Assembly (NCBI GenBank): GCA_017556125.1
Contig: JAFZCW010000036.1
Location: 1 to 23,529 of the forward strand
Direction: 5' to 3'
From: Clostridia bacterium
Lineage (GTDB): Bacteria; Bacillota_A; Clostridia; Christensenellales; CAG-138
Length of the DNA: 23,529 nucleotides
The position numbers and the translations under genes are program-made. Each line of letters starts with the position of its first letter. Position 1 is the stretch's first letter. The notes below the pieces were generated by a model. That model was not told where the DNA came from. It saw only the letters and a program-made list of their open reading frames with translations, and searched no databases. Shown here piece after piece: positions 9,690-18,412 of the stretch.

Positions 9690-9770
9690 ATCTGTCCTTT
9701 TTTCCGTACCACAACAAGGCGAAAAGCCGCCGCCTTCGCCTGTGTTCCGACTCTTTATGAATACGAATCG
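9690..9770 (-). other. pth-mfd spacer with weak hairpin
   Basis: On the minus strand AGGCGAA and TTCGCCT flank an 11-base GC-rich loop, followed by TGTTGTGG rather than a run of T. This resembles an attenuator or partial terminator but is too T-poor to call. No -35/-10 pair is evident, so mfd probably relies on the pth promoter. Confidence 0.3.
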
Positions 9771-10358
9771 TCAGCTCCGCGCGGGAGCTTTGTTTTCGTG
9801 TTTTTTGTTGAACAGCGCCTGAGCGCCGTCTAGTTTTCCGTCCAGGATCATGATGGCCGCCTCCGCCGCATTGCGGAAAGCGGTTTCCAGAACCGCGCTT
9901 TCCTCCTGCCCCGGCTTCCCGAGAACATGATCCTTCAGGTCGTCATGCTCTCCCCGGCCCACACCGATCCTTATCCTCGGGAACTGATCCGTTCCGATCG
10001 CGTTTACGACCGAACGCATTCCGTTATGCGTTCCCGCGCTCCCGTTTCCGCGGATCCGGAGCGATCCGACGGGCAGATCCACATCGTCATAAATAACGAT
10101 CAGATTCGAAGGATCCATCTTGTAGAAATGGAGAACTTTCTGTACGCAGTCTCCCGACAGATTCATATAGGTCTGCGGTTTGAGCAGAATCACCCGCTCC
10201 CCGTTGCGGATACCGTCACCGTAAAGTCCGCTCATGCCGTGCCGGGTGACCCGGATGTGCAGCTCTTCCGCCAAAATGTCCAGCGTCTGAAAACCGGCAT
10301 TATGCCTTGTGTATCTGTACTCCAGCCCGGGATTTCCCAGTCCCGCAATGATGTGCAT
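9771..10358 (-). CDS. pth: peptidyl-tRNA hydrolase
   Basis: 195 residues, the normal size for bacterial Pth. It cleaves the ester bond of peptidyl-tRNA that drops off ribosomes, recycling tRNA. The start MHIIAGLGNPGLEYRYTRHN carries the conserved Asn9 and the catalytic His19. LLKPQTYMNLSG, VIYDDVDLPVGSLRIR and GSAGTHNGMRS are the family blocks that hold the remaining active-site residues. AAAGGAGAAGG lies upstream of the ATG at 10358. It is the first gene of the pth-mfd-lipoprotein run and is transcribed divergently from the metG leader. No anomaly is seen. Confidence 0.97.
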   Translation of the reverse strand: MHIIAGLGNPGLEYRYTRHNAGFQTLDILAEELHIRVTRHGMSGLYGDGIRNGERVILLKPQTYMNLSGDCVQKVLHFYKMDPSNLIVIYDDVDLPVGSLRIRGNGSAGTHNGMRSVVNAIGTDQFPRIRIGVGRGEHDDLKDHVLGKPGQEESAVLETAFRNAAEAAIMILDGKLDGAQALFNKKHENKAPARS

Positions 10359-10394
10359 GAGACGTGCCTTCTCCTTTCCGCAGCTTTCCGATTC

Positions 10395-10424
10395 AGTTTA
10401 TCACCGGCCCGCTTTTCTTGACAA
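10395..10424 (-). promoter_or_regulatory. probable promoter of pth, overlapping the metG promoter
   Basis: Minus strand: -35 TTGTCA (10424-10419), 18-base spacer, -10 TAAACT (10400-10395) preceded by TGA, giving an extended -10. It sits about 37 bases before the pth start. The -10 matches consensus at only 4 of 6 positions. Its -35 overlaps that of the divergent metG promoter. Confidence 0.6.
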
Positions 10425-10447
10425 GACAAACATCCGAATGCTAAAAT
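10418..10447 (+). promoter_or_regulatory. SigA-type promoter of the T-box leader and metG
   Basis: Perfect -35 TTGACA (10418-10423), 18-base spacer, -10 TAAAAT (10442-10447) with an upstream TGC giving an extended -10 element. Transcription should begin near 10454, just before the first conserved T-box leader elements. Confidence 0.85.
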
Positions 10448-10453
10448 TTGGAG

Positions 10454-10725
10454 GTTGACCGATAGATCGCTTTGATGGAAAGAGTAAGCGAGGCATTTCT
10501 TGCAGAGAGCCTGCCGCCCGGTGAAAGGCAGGCAGAAAGAATCGCTGAACATGGCTCCGGAGCGGTGCGCAGGCGAACGGCTTCCGCCTTAAGCCGGCAC
10601 GGGAATGCCCGTTACAGCATGACTTTATGCCTCTGTGTCGTCACAGAGAAGTAGGGTGGTTTAAGATCCGCAACGTTATTGACATGCGTATCGTCCCTTC
10701 GGGCGGTACGCCGTTTTATTTTTCA
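10454..10725 (+). promoter_or_regulatory. T-box riboswitch with Met (AUG) specifier, controlling metG
   Basis: This leader senses uncharged tRNA and lets transcription pass when methionyl-tRNA is scarce. Stem I is clear: the S-turn strand AGTA (10483-10486), helix AGCGA (10487-10491) with TCGCT (10542-10546), then GAAC and the specifier triplet ATG at 10551-10553. The distal part has AGAGA (10504-10508) and a perfect 7-pair helix, GCCTGCC (10509-10515) with GGCAGGC (10527-10533), closing a loop with GGTGAAA. A 7-pair hairpin (10631-10648) resembles Stem III. The T-box core AGGGTGG is at 10653-10659. TGGT at 10657-10660 can pair with an ACCA tRNA 3' end, fitting tRNA-Met. The antiterminator may form from AGGG with CCCT (10695-10698) and GATCCGCA (10665-10672) with TGCGTATC (10685-10692, one mismatch), which competes with the terminator. 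The usual ACC after TGGN is missing. The Met specifier agrees with the downstream gene. Confidence 0.95.
10686..10723 (+). terminator. T-box regulated intrinsic terminator before metG
   Basis: An 11-pair stem with two G-U pairs: GCGTATCGTCC (10686-10696), CTTC loop, GGGCGGTACGC (10701-10711). TTTTATTTTT follows at 10714-10723. Its 5' arm overlaps the proposed antiterminator strand, the expected switching arrangement. Confidence 0.93.
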
Positions 10726-10750
10726 GCATTTTAACAGGAGGCACCACGAT

Positions 10751-12703
10751 ATGTGTAACTGCAGCAAAAGACCTTATTATATTACGACGGCAATCGCCTA
10801 CGCTTCCGGCAAACCGCACATCGGAAACACCTATGAAGCCGTTCTTGCCGACGCCATCGCCCGGTACAAACGCTATCAGGGCTACGATGTCTTCCTTCAG
10901 ACAGGCACGGACGAGCACGGGCAGAAGATCGAGAACAAGGCAAAGGACGCGGGCGTCACGCCGAAGGAATACGTGGACCGTGCGGCTGCCGAGATCAAGC
11001 GGATCTGGGACCTGATGGGCACCAGCTATGACAAGTTCATCCGGACAACCGACGCAGAGCATGAGGCGCAGGTCCAGAAGATATTCAGAAAACTGTACGA
11101 TCAGGGAGATATCTATAAGGGCTATTACGAAGGACTGTACTGCGTTCCCTGCGAATCCTTCTTCACCCCCTCCCAGCTTGTCGACGGAAAGTGCCCCGAC
11201 TGCGGCGGGGAAGTGAAGCCCGCGAAGGAAGAGGCATATTTCTTTAAAATGAGCAAGTATGCCCCGAGGCTGATCGAGCATATCAACTCGCATCCCGAAT
11301 TCATCCAGCCCGCCTCCCGCAAGAATGAGATGATGAACAATTTCCTGCTGCCCGGGCTTCAGGATCTCTGCGTGTCGCGGACGACCTTTAAATGGGGGAT
11401 CCCCGTCGATTTCGACCCGAAGCATGTTGTCTATGTCTGGCTGGATGCTCTGGTTAACTACATCACCGGAATCGGGTATGACTGCGACGGATCGTCCTCC
11501 GAACAGTTCCGGAGGCTCTGGCCCGCGGATCTGCACCTGATCGGAAAGGATATCATCCGTTTCCATACCATTTACTGGCCGATTTTCCTGATGGCGCTCG
11601 ACCTGCCCCTGCCGAAGCAGGTCTTCGGTCATCCGTGGCTGCTTCAGGCCGGCGGAAAAATGAGCAAATCAAAAGGAAACGTCCTGTATGCGGATGATCT
11701 CGCTGGATTGTTCGGTGTAGACGCGGTACGTTATTTCGTCCTGCACGAAATGCCGTTCGACAACGACGGCGTCATCACCTGGGATCTGATGATCGAAAGA
11801 TTCAATTCCGATCTCGCGAACACCCTCGGGAATCTGGTCAACCGCACCGTTTCCATGTCCAACAAATACTTCGGCGGCGTCGTCAGCTCGACCGGATCGG
11901 CGGAACCCGTCGACGCGGATCTGAAAGCGGTCGTCACCGGGACCGCGGGCAAGGTCACGGAATGCATGGACGCGCTCCGCGTTGCGGACGCCCTGACAGA
12001 GATTTTCGCGCTGTTCCGCAGATGCAACAAATACATCGACGAAACCATGCCCTGGCTGCTTGCAAAAGATCCGGAAAAGGCTGACCGGCTCAGCGAGGTG
12101 CTGTACAACCTCGTCGAAAGCATCTCCATCGGCGCGAATCTCCTGAAGCCGTTCCTTCCCGAAACCACGGCAAAGATTCTGAAACAGCTGAACGCCCCGG
12201 AGCGGGATCTGGATTCCCTGGCTGTTTTCGGTCTTTATTCCTCCGGAACAAAAGTGACGGAAAAGCCGGAGATTCTGTTCGCACGTATCGATCCTGCGGT
12301 CATCGCCGGCCAGATCGAATCGATCGAGCAGGCGCAGCGCGCGGCTTCCGAGCAGAAGCCCGCCCCGGAAAAAGCGGAGATCGAGTATTCCGACTTTGAA
12401 AAGCTGGATCTGCGGCTCGCAAAAGTCATCGGCTGCGAAGAGGTCAAACGCGCCAAGAAACTGCTGAAGCTGACCCTTGAAGTCGGAGCGGAAACGCGCA
12501 CCGTCGTCTCCGGGATCAAGAACTGGTATAAGCCGGAAGATCTTCTCGGAAAGACAGTCGTCCTGGTCGCGAACCTGAAGCCGATCACGCTCTGCGGCAT
12601 CGAAAGCCACGGAATGATCCTCTGCGCCTCTGATGACGCCGACATCCGTCTTTCCGCCATTACGACCCTGGAAGAGATGGAAAGCGGTCTGAAAGTCCGG
12701 TGA
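10751..12703 (+). CDS. metG: methionyl-tRNA synthetase with C-terminal tRNA-binding domain
   Basis: 650 residues; charges tRNA-Met, including the initiator. KPHIGNTYE (21-29) holds the HIGH-type signature as HIGN, and GGKMSKSKGN (301-310) the KMSKS loop. Zinc knuckle cysteines are at 131, 134, 148 and 151 (CVPC and CPDC). The anticodon-binding helical domain includes NRTVSMSNKYF. From about 545 a Trbp111/EMAP-like domain follows (FEKLDLRLAKVIGCEEVKRAKKLLKL). I set the start at 10751, giving MCNCSKRPYYITTA, because AGGAGGC lies 10-16 bases upstream. The longer open frame beginning at 10679 would start inside the T-box terminator and is not real. Expression is expected to respond to charging of tRNA-Met through the leader. 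Confidence 0.98.
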   Translation: MCNCSKRPYYITTAIAYASGKPHIGNTYEAVLADAIARYKRYQGYDVFLQTGTDEHGQKIENKAKDAGVTPKEYVDRAAAEIKRIWDLMGTSYDKFIRTTDAEHEAQVQKIFRKLYDQGDIYKGYYEGLYCVPCESFFTPSQLVDGKCPDCGGEVKPAKEEAYFFKMSKYAPRLIEHINSHPEFIQPASRKNEMMNNFLLPGLQDLCVSRTTFKWGIPVDFDPKHVVYVWLDALVNYITGIGYDCDGSSSEQFRRLWPADLHLIGKDIIRFHTIYWPIFLMALDLPLPKQVFGHPWLLQAGGKMSKSKGNVLYADDLAGLFGVDAVRYFVLHEMPFDNDGVITWDLMIERFNSDLANTLGNLVNRTVSMSNKYFGGVVSSTGSAEPVDADLKAVVTGTAGKVTECMDALRVADALTEIFALFRRCNKYIDETMPWLLAKDPEKADRLSEVLYNLVESISIGANLLKPFLPETTAKILKQLNAPERDLDSLAVFGLYSSGTKVTEKPEILFARIDPAVIAGQIESIEQAQRAASEQKPAPEKAEIEYSDFEKLDLRLAKVIGCEEVKRAKKLLKLTLEVGAETRTVVSGIKNWYKPEDLLGKTVVLVANLKPITLCGIESHGMILCASDDADIRLSAITTLEEMESGLKVR

Positions 12704-12753
12704 TCCGGCAGACAGGCACGCCGTTCTTCCCCGCTTCCGGCATATAAACAACC

Positions 12754-13575
12754 ATGAGCGTATCAGATCAGGTCACCATAGACTCTCTTACCGGCGGTAT
12801 TTACCGTCCGGTCTTTGATACGCACGCGCATTATCTGGACGAGGCGTTCGATGCCTGCAGGGAGGATCTTATCCGGACCCTGCAGGCGTCTTCTGTCGTT
12901 CATGTGATGGAAGCCGCCTGTGAACTGTCCGATGTTCCGAAGGTCATCGGCCTCTGTGAAAAGTATCCCGGTTTCTTCGTCGGGGCGGCGGGGATCCATC
13001 CCCATCAGGCAGATTCCTTTTCGGAAGACAGCGTCGAATCCCTCCGCGCCTCGTTCGGCTCCTGCCCCTCCCTGCGCGCTGTTGGAGAGATCGGGATGGA
13101 CTACCACTATGATTTTTCCCCGAGAGAAATCCAGAAGACTTGCTTTGACGCCCAGCTTTCTCTCGCCGGAGAGCTCGGACTGCCCGTGATCATTCACGAC
13201 AGAGAAGCCCACGGAGACTGTCTGGATCTTCTGAAATCCCACCGCGGCAGGCTGTCCGGAGTCATGCACTGCTTTTCCGGAAGCTATGAAACCGCCAGAG
13301 AATGTCTGGATCTCGGACTGTATCTGGGCATCGGGGGCTCGCTCACGTTCAGAAACGCCAAAAAACTTGTGGAAATCGTTCCCAGGCTTCCGCTCGACAG
13401 GATCGTCCTTGAAACAGACTGCCCCTATATGACGCCGGAACCGTTCCGCGGCCGCGTCAACGACTCACGCTATATCCAGCTTGTTCTGAAACGGATCTCC
13501 GAACTCCGCCCCGAATCCGCCGACTTCCTCGCTCCGGTTTTTCTGAAAAACAGCCTTTCCCTGTTCGGCATGTAA
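12754..13575 (+). CDS. TatD-family metal-dependent deoxyribonuclease
   Basis: 273 residues of the TatD (YabD/YcfH) amidohydrolase-like family, two-metal hydrolases reported to act as DNases. Metal-site motifs in order: DTHAH (22-26), HPHQ (82-85), GEIGMDY (111-117), IIHDR (146-150), HCFSG (172-176) and ETDCPY (220-225). The first ATG after an in-frame TAA adds about 20 residues before the DTHAH strand, longer than usual for the family. No Shine-Dalgarno is visible. Instead TATAAA (12743-12748) sits only 5 bases before the ATG, so a leaderless transcript or a different start is possible. It lies 50 bases after metG; a TatD homologue following metG is the known order in Bacillus (metS-yabD). 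Confidence 0.92.
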   Translation: MSVSDQVTIDSLTGGIYRPVFDTHAHYLDEAFDACREDLIRTLQASSVVHVMEAACELSDVPKVIGLCEKYPGFFVGAAGIHPHQADSFSEDSVESLRASFGSCPSLRAVGEIGMDYHYDFSPREIQKTCFDAQLSLAGELGLPVIIHDREAHGDCLDLLKSHRGRLSGVMHCFSGSYETARECLDLGLYLGIGGSLTFRNAKKLVEIVPRLPLDRIVLETDCPYMTPEPFRGRVNDSRYIQLVLKRISELRPESADFLAPVFLKNSLSLFGM

Positions 13576-13622
13576 CGCTCTTGCGACTTTCTTTTTTATC
13601 CCGTTTGCTGTAAACTGTTTTT

Positions 13623-14645
13623 ATGGAAAGTAGCACCAAAATCAAAAATCCAGCATGGTTTCTCATCGTGGCAATGCTTGTTTCTGTTGCCGCGCTCTTC
13701 GTTCCTGCTCTGTATCTCGTCGTTCCCGCTCTCTACGCCGCCGTACTGATGCGGTCTGCCTCGCCCAGAATCGCTCTCCCGCTGTTCGCCCCGAGTCTCG
13801 TATGCGTATTCGTCTTTACCGATCTGACCGACCGGACCGGAAGTTCCTTTATCCCTTCCTTCTCGCTCGTCGTAGCGGGAATTCTGGCGGGCATTGCAAT
13901 CTGGCAGATGCACAAGCGTAAGGCAGGAGGCTTCAATTCCGCCTTTGCCGCGGCGTCCGTGAGCATTCTGGGGCTGTACTGCGCCATCTGTCTGCCCGGC
14001 ATTCTGTCCGGCGCGGGAGCTTTTTCCGCAGCCGAGGCTGCATTCAAAGATTCGGAAGCCCTTCTCAAAGAGATCCTGTCCGCCGGCGCGACAGCGGAAA
14101 CACAGCCTCTGATCGATCAGTATCTGAATGTGTTCTCGGCCTACACCCGTTCGGTTCCGACCATTCTGGTCCCGGGAATCTGCATGGCCGGCTGCGTTTT
14201 CGGTCTTTCCAACACCCTGTTCTTCAGGGCTTTTATCCGCAAGCAGGCTCCTGCGCTCGGCATTCCGCCGCTGACGCCGTTCCGGAACTGGCAGGTTCCT
14301 TCCAGCTTTACGCTCGGCCTTGCGATCCTGCTCGTCGGAACGCTGATCATCCATCTGACCGGTTCGGAGTACTACAGCGCCATCAGCTCCACCGTTTCTG
14401 CCCTGATCGCTTTTCCGATGGGGATCCAGGGGCTTTGTTTCATTGATTACCTGATCGAGCGCAGCAAACGCAACCACACGGTAAAACGTGTGCTGATATA
14501 TACTGCGTGCGGCATATTCCTGCCCTTGCTGATGACCATGCTTGTCATGGCGGGCTGCTTTGAGCAGATCTTCCACATGCGGCAGAGAATGGACCAGAGT
14601 TCCGGGTTGTCCCGCAATAATCCTTTCCGAGGTGACCGCAATTGA
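13623..14645 (+). CDS. YybS-like polytopic membrane protein (DUF2232)
   Basis: 340 residues with about eight hydrophobic helices, for example around 12-35, 80-97, 108-130, 172-195, 228-248 and 290-312. No catalytic motif is recognisable. Assignment to the YybS/DUF2232 family rests on topology, size and position: it immediately precedes gdpP, rplI and dnaB, as in Bacillus subtilis yybS-yybT-rplI-dnaC. Its biochemical role is unknown. The ATG at 13623 lacks a Shine-Dalgarno; a -10-like TAAACT (13611-13616) ends 6 bases upstream, which would fit a leaderless start. The stop codon overlaps the TTG start of gdpP, suggesting translational coupling. Confidence 0.8.
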   Translation: MESSTKIKNPAWFLIVAMLVSVAALFVPALYLVVPALYAAVLMRSASPRIALPLFAPSLVCVFVFTDLTDRTGSSFIPSFSLVVAGILAGIAIWQMHKRKAGGFNSAFAAASVSILGLYCAICLPGILSGAGAFSAAEAAFKDSEALLKEILSAGATAETQPLIDQYLNVFSAYTRSVPTILVPGICMAGCVFGLSNTLFFRAFIRKQAPALGIPPLTPFRNWQVPSSFTLGLAILLVGTLIIHLTGSEYYSAISSTVSALIAFPMGIQGLCFIDYLIERSKRNHTVKRVLIYTACGIFLPLLMTMLVMAGCFEQIFHMRQRMDQSSGLSRNNPFRGDRN

Positions 14646-16609
14646 AGAATCCTCAGCGCGTGTTAATTCCCATCAGCATACTCCTGATCCTGATGCTGCT
14701 CGTTTTCTGCTTCATCCAGTATTTTGAGCCTTACCGGCTGATTCTGCTCATCGTCTTCGCGGTTGCCGCCGTCTCCATTATCATTGCCGCCGCGGTTGTT
14801 CTCTCGAAGGATCAGAAACAGATCCAGAAACGAATGGACAGCATCTTCATGGACAACGCCCACGCGACAACGGATATCATCATGGGCGTCTCGGTCCCGT
14901 GCCTCCTGACGGATTCGGCCGGCCAGATCGTATGGCGGAATGACTCCATGGAAAAACTGATCCCCGGAAAAACGCTCAAAAACATCCTTCCGGACTACAA
15001 CTTTGAAAATCCCGCCGCGGCTGTAAAGATCAATTACGCCAACAGTTCGTACCAGATTCTGAGCATGCAGGTCAAACGGCGTTCCACCGACAGGAATCTG
15101 ACTTTCCAGTACTGGCTTGACAGGACGGAAGCCGCGCACTATCAGCGGCTGTATGAAGAAAACCGTCCCTACATCGCCCTGATTTATGTCGATAATTTCG
15201 ACGAACTGATTTCGGACAGGCAGTTCCACCGGACCGCCGTTCTCACGGAGATCGAGCGTCTGATCGCGCAGACTGCGGAATCTATTGAAGGCGTTTACAG
15301 ACGGTATGAGAACGGCCGTTTCTTCCTTGTCTTTGAGGCCAAGCATCTGCAGGAACTGGAAGACGGAAAGTTTGCCCTCCTTGAGTCGGCGCGGCAGATC
15401 GACACCGGCACGAACGTCGGCGTCTCCCTTTCCATCGGCATCGGCGTTGCGGATTATCTCAATCAGTCCAATGAAGGCGCGAACCAGGCGCTTGAACTTG
15501 CACTGGGGCGCGGCGGAGACCAGGCTATCGTCAAGAACGGTATCAATTATTCGTTTTACGGCGGCAAGCTCCAGCTCGACTCCCTTCAGTCGCGCGTCAA
15601 GACCCGTCTTTTCGCGAAAGCCATGCGCCAGCTGTTCGAGAATTCCGGCGACATCATCATCATGGGGCACCGGACCGCGGATATGGACTGCTTCGGAAGC
15701 GCGCTCGGGATCGCCGCCTGTGCCAAGACCATCGGCTCACGCTGCTTCATCGTTCTGGACGACCGCAATGAAACGATCGATGTTGCGCTGGATGTTGTAA
15801 AGAGCAACCCCTCCTACGCCAACAGCATCGTTACCCCCGACCAGGCCGAGCACCTTTTCAAACCGTCGTCCGTTCTTGTCATCGTCGATACGCAGAGGAT
15901 CCGCACCGTCGTTGCTCCGCGTCTGATCGAAATGGCGTCCCGAATCGTTCTGATCGATCACCACAGACGGAGCGCCGACTATATCGACAGCAGTACGCTG
16001 CATCTGCTGGAATCCAGAGCGTCTTCCGCTTCGGAGCTCATTACCGAAGTGATCCAGTATTTCGATGACAACATGAAGATCCCCGCCTTTGTCTGCAGCG
16101 CTCTGCTTGCGGGTATCACCGTCGACACGAAGCACTTCGCTTTCAATGTCGGGAGCCGGACGTTTGAGGCAGCGGGATATCTGCGGAAAAACGGCGCGGA
16201 CATCAGCATGGTCAAGCAGATGTTCCAGGATGACATGGCAAGCTACCAGGCCTGCTCGGAAGCCGTCAGAAGTGCGGAGATCCTTCCCGGCGGGATCGCG
16301 ATCAGCAAATGCCTGAAAACCGACGGATGCGAGGAGAACGAGAAGCTCATTGCGGCAAAGGTTGCCGATCAGCTGATCAATATCAAGGGTATCACGGCAG
16401 GATTTGCGCTCGCGAACGACGGAAACATCATCAGCGTCAGCGGCAGATCCCTCGGAGGGGTCAACACGCAGATCATCTGTGAAAAGCTTGGCGGAGGCGG
16501 GCATCTGACCATGTCCGGCGCGCAGCTTCACGACATGGATATGGACGCGGCTTATGAACTTGTAAAAACCAAGATTTTAGAATATGTCAAGGAGGTTGAT
16601 CACGAATGA
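14642..16609 (+). CDS. gdpP: cyclic-di-AMP phosphodiesterase
   Basis: 655 residues, close to B. subtilis GdpP. It hydrolyses the second messenger c-di-AMP and so affects potassium, osmotic and wall homeostasis. Two N-terminal membrane helices (about 9-27 and 32-54) are followed by a PAS-like region (about 75-150). A degenerate GGDEF domain (about 175-305) has [10 protein letters not shown] where the active GGDEF loop would be. The catalytic DHH-DHHA1 part has GHRTADMD (342-349), VDTQ (415-418), the DHH motif (439-441) and [12 protein letters not shown] near the end. The start codon is TTG at 14642, overlapping the yybS TGA (TTGA), with GAGGTGA upstream. The 3' end overlaps rplI by four bases (ATGA). 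All phosphodiesterase motifs are present, so it should be active. Confidence 0.96.
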   Translation: MKNPQRVLIPISILLILMLLVFCFIQYFEPYRLILLIVFAVAAVSIIIAAAVVLSKDQKQIQKRMDSIFMDNAHATTDIIMGVSVPCLLTDSAGQIVWRNDSMEKLIPGKTLKNILPDYNFENPAAAVKINYANSSYQILSMQVKRRSTDRNLTFQYWLDRTEAAHYQRLYEENRPYIALIYVDNFDELISDRQFHRTAVLTEIERLIAQTAESIEGVYRRYENGRFFLVFEAKHLQELEDGKFALLESARQIDTGTNVGVSLSIGIGVADYLNQSNEGANQALELALGRGGDQAIVKNGINYSFYGGKLQLDSLQSRVKTRLFAKAMRQLFENSGDIIIMGHRTADMDCFGSALGIAACAKTIGSRCFIVLDDRNETIDVALDVVKSNPSYANSIVTPDQAEHLFKPSSVLVIVDTQRIRTVVAPRLIEMASRIVLIDHHRRSADYIDSSTLHLLESRASSASELITEVIQYFDDNMKIPAFVCSALLAGITVDTKHFAFNVGSRTFEAAGYLRKNGADISMVKQMFQDDMASYQACSEAVRSAEILPGGIAISKCLKTDGCEENEKLIAAKVADQLINIKGITAGFALANDGNIISVSGRSLGGVNTQIICEKLGGGGHLTMSGAQLHDMDMDAAYELVKTKILEYVKEVDHE

Positions 16610-17049
16610 AGGTATTGCTGGAACAGGACGTGAAAGGAACGGGAAAAAAGGGTGACGTGGTCAATGTGTCGGACGGCTATGCCCGCAACTATCTTTTCCC
16701 CAAAAAACTTGCTTCCCCGGCTGATGCATCCGCCGTCAACGCATCCAACATCCAGAAGAGCGCTGCCGCGCACCGCAAGTTCGAAGCGGGCGTGAAGGCT
16801 CGTGAAACCGCAAAGAAGCTGGACGGGCAGGTCGTCACCATCGTGGCGCGCGTCGGGGAAAGCGGCAAACTTTTCGGAGCGATCGGAGGAAAAGAGATCG
16901 CCGCCGCCCTTCAGGAACAGAAAGATCTCACCATCGATAAAAAGAAGATCTCGCTTGCAGAACCCATCAAGGCCCCCGGCGAATATCAGGCGAAAATCAG
17001 CCTGTACGAAAATACGTCCGCCACCATCAAGGTCATCGTCAAATCCTAA
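16606..17049 (+). CDS. rplI: 50S ribosomal protein bL9
   Basis: 147 residues, the normal length. The N-terminal 23S-rRNA-binding domain reads [20 protein letters not shown], then [17 protein letters not shown] long central helix (about 45-75) joins it to the C-terminal domain ([19 protein letters not shown]). bL9 binds at the base of the L1 stalk and influences reading-frame fidelity. It overlaps gdpP by ATGA and has AAGGAGG upstream, so it is translationally coupled in the gdpP-rplI-dnaB operon. Confidence 0.98.
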   Translation: MKVLLEQDVKGTGKKGDVVNVSDGYARNYLFPKKLASPADASAVNASNIQKSAAAHRKFEAGVKARETAKKLDGQVVTIVARVGESGKLFGAIGGKEIAAALQEQKDLTIDKKKISLAEPIKAPGEYQAKISLYENTSATIKVIVKS

Positions 17050-17066
17050 AACGACAGGAGTAAGAA

Positions 17067-18401
17067 ATGGAACAGTCTGTGCAAAAGCTGCCTCCCCACA
17101 GCGTGGACGCGGAACGCTCGGTCCTGGGCGGAATGCTGCTGGATGGAAACGCGCTTGAACTGGGTCTGGAACAACTTCGTGAGGAGGATTTTTACCTTCC
17201 CTCCCACCAGGTTCTCTTTACCGCCATGCGGACGCTCCGCAACGCGGGAAGCGCGGTCGATCTGGTTACTGTCAGCGATGAGCTGGAAAAACACGGAAAA
17301 ATGGATCTGGTGGGCGGTTATCCGTATCTGTCCGATCTGATGACATTCGTCCCGACAGCCGCAAACACGCAGGAATATATCCGCATCGTGGAGGAAAAGA
17401 GCGTCCGCCGCATGCTCATTCATGCCGGAAACGAAATCATTACCGACAGCATGAACGACGAAGGCGAGATCGAGACCGCTCTGAACGACGCCGAACGCCG
17501 GATCTATAATATCTCCATGCGGAAAAGCACCGAATCGATCCTCCCGATCGACCAGGTCGTTCCGCAGGCGTACAACGAGATCAGCGAGCTGATGGAGCGC
17601 AAGGGAAAGATCACCGGCGTATCCACCGGTTTTACGGAACTGAACCGCCTGACGAACGGTCTGCAGAAAAGCGATCTGATCATCATCGCCGCGCGTCCCG
17701 CGATGGGAAAGACCGCTTTCGCGCTGAACATCGCCCAGTATGCCGCGCTTCACGACAACAGGAGCGTCGTCATTTTCAGCCTCGAAATGTCCGCGTCTCA
17801 GCTTGTCCAGCGCATGCTCTGCACCGAGGCAACGGTTCCGTCTCAGAAAATCAAGGACGGAACCATTACGACTGAAGAAATCAAGAATCTGATCGAAGTC
17901 ATGGAGCCCATGAGCAAGGCAAAGATCTTTATCGACGATACAGGCGGAGTCAGCGTTGCGGATATCCGCTCCAAGTGCAGGCGTCTGAGAGCGAGGCACG
18001 GGCTTGATATGGTCATTATCGATTACCTCCAGCTGATGCAGTCCACCAGCACCAGAAGATCCGACAGCCGGACTCAGGAAGTTTCGGATATGACCCGGCA
18101 GCTGAAGCTGCTCGCCCGCGAACTCGATATTCCCGTCATCCTTCTGGCCCAGCTGAACCGCGGTCCCGAGACGAGGCAGGACCACACCCCCATGATCGCC
18201 GACCTGAGAGAATCCGGCTCCATCGAGCAGGATGCAGATATGGTTATCCTTCTTTACCGTCCCGCCGTTTATGACGAGGAAGCGGATAATACTTCCCAGG
18301 CAATCGTAGCCAAGCACAGACACGGCCCGACCGGCACGGTCATGCTCGCATGGCAGGGCGAATACACCAGATTCGTCAATCTTGCAACCGAATTCTCCTG
18401 A
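17067..18401 (+). CDS. dnaB: replicative DNA helicase (DnaB; called DnaC in Bacillus)
   Basis: 444 residues; hexameric 5'-3' helicase that unwinds DNA at the replication fork. The N-terminal primase-interacting domain begins PHSVDAERSVLGGMLLD. The RecA-like C-terminal domain starts near 180 with GVSTGFTELNRLTNGL. Walker A is ARPAMGKTA (209-217), the H1a block FSLEMSASQLVQRM is present, Walker B is IIDYLQL (317-323), and LLAQLNRGPETR and DLRESGSIEQDAD complete the signature. No intein is seen. The ATG at 17067 has CAGGAG upstream, 17 bases after the rplI stop. It ends the run; two terminators follow. Confidence 0.98.
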   Translation: MEQSVQKLPPHSVDAERSVLGGMLLDGNALELGLEQLREEDFYLPSHQVLFTAMRTLRNAGSAVDLVTVSDELEKHGKMDLVGGYPYLSDLMTFVPTAANTQEYIRIVEEKSVRRMLIHAGNEIITDSMNDEGEIETALNDAERRIYNISMRKSTESILPIDQVVPQAYNEISELMERKGKITGVSTGFTELNRLTNGLQKSDLIIIAARPAMGKTAFALNIAQYAALHDNRSVVIFSLEMSASQLVQRMLCTEATVPSQKIKDGTITTEEIKNLIEVMEPMSKAKIFIDDTGGVSVADIRSKCRRLRARHGLDMVIIDYLQLMQSTSTRRSDSRTQEVSDMTRQLKLLARELDIPVILLAQLNRGPETRQDHTPMIADLRESGSIEQDADMVILLYRPAVYDEEADNTSQAIVAKHRHGPTGTVMLAWQGEYTRFVNLATEFS

Positions 18402-18412
18402 TCTGTCTGCTG

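Noticed and set aside
8151..9833. A 560-codon open frame on the plus strand opposite mfd and the end of pth
   Set aside because: Arg/His-rich low-quality translation antisense to a clear mfd gene; no motif and no ribosome site.
10232..10654. Short frames within the pth-metG gap
   Set aside because: This sequence is explained by divergent promoters and the T-box leader.
11669..12751. A 360-codon minus-strand frame opposite metG
   Set aside because: Antisense to the well-defined MetRS C-terminal half; no recognisable domain.
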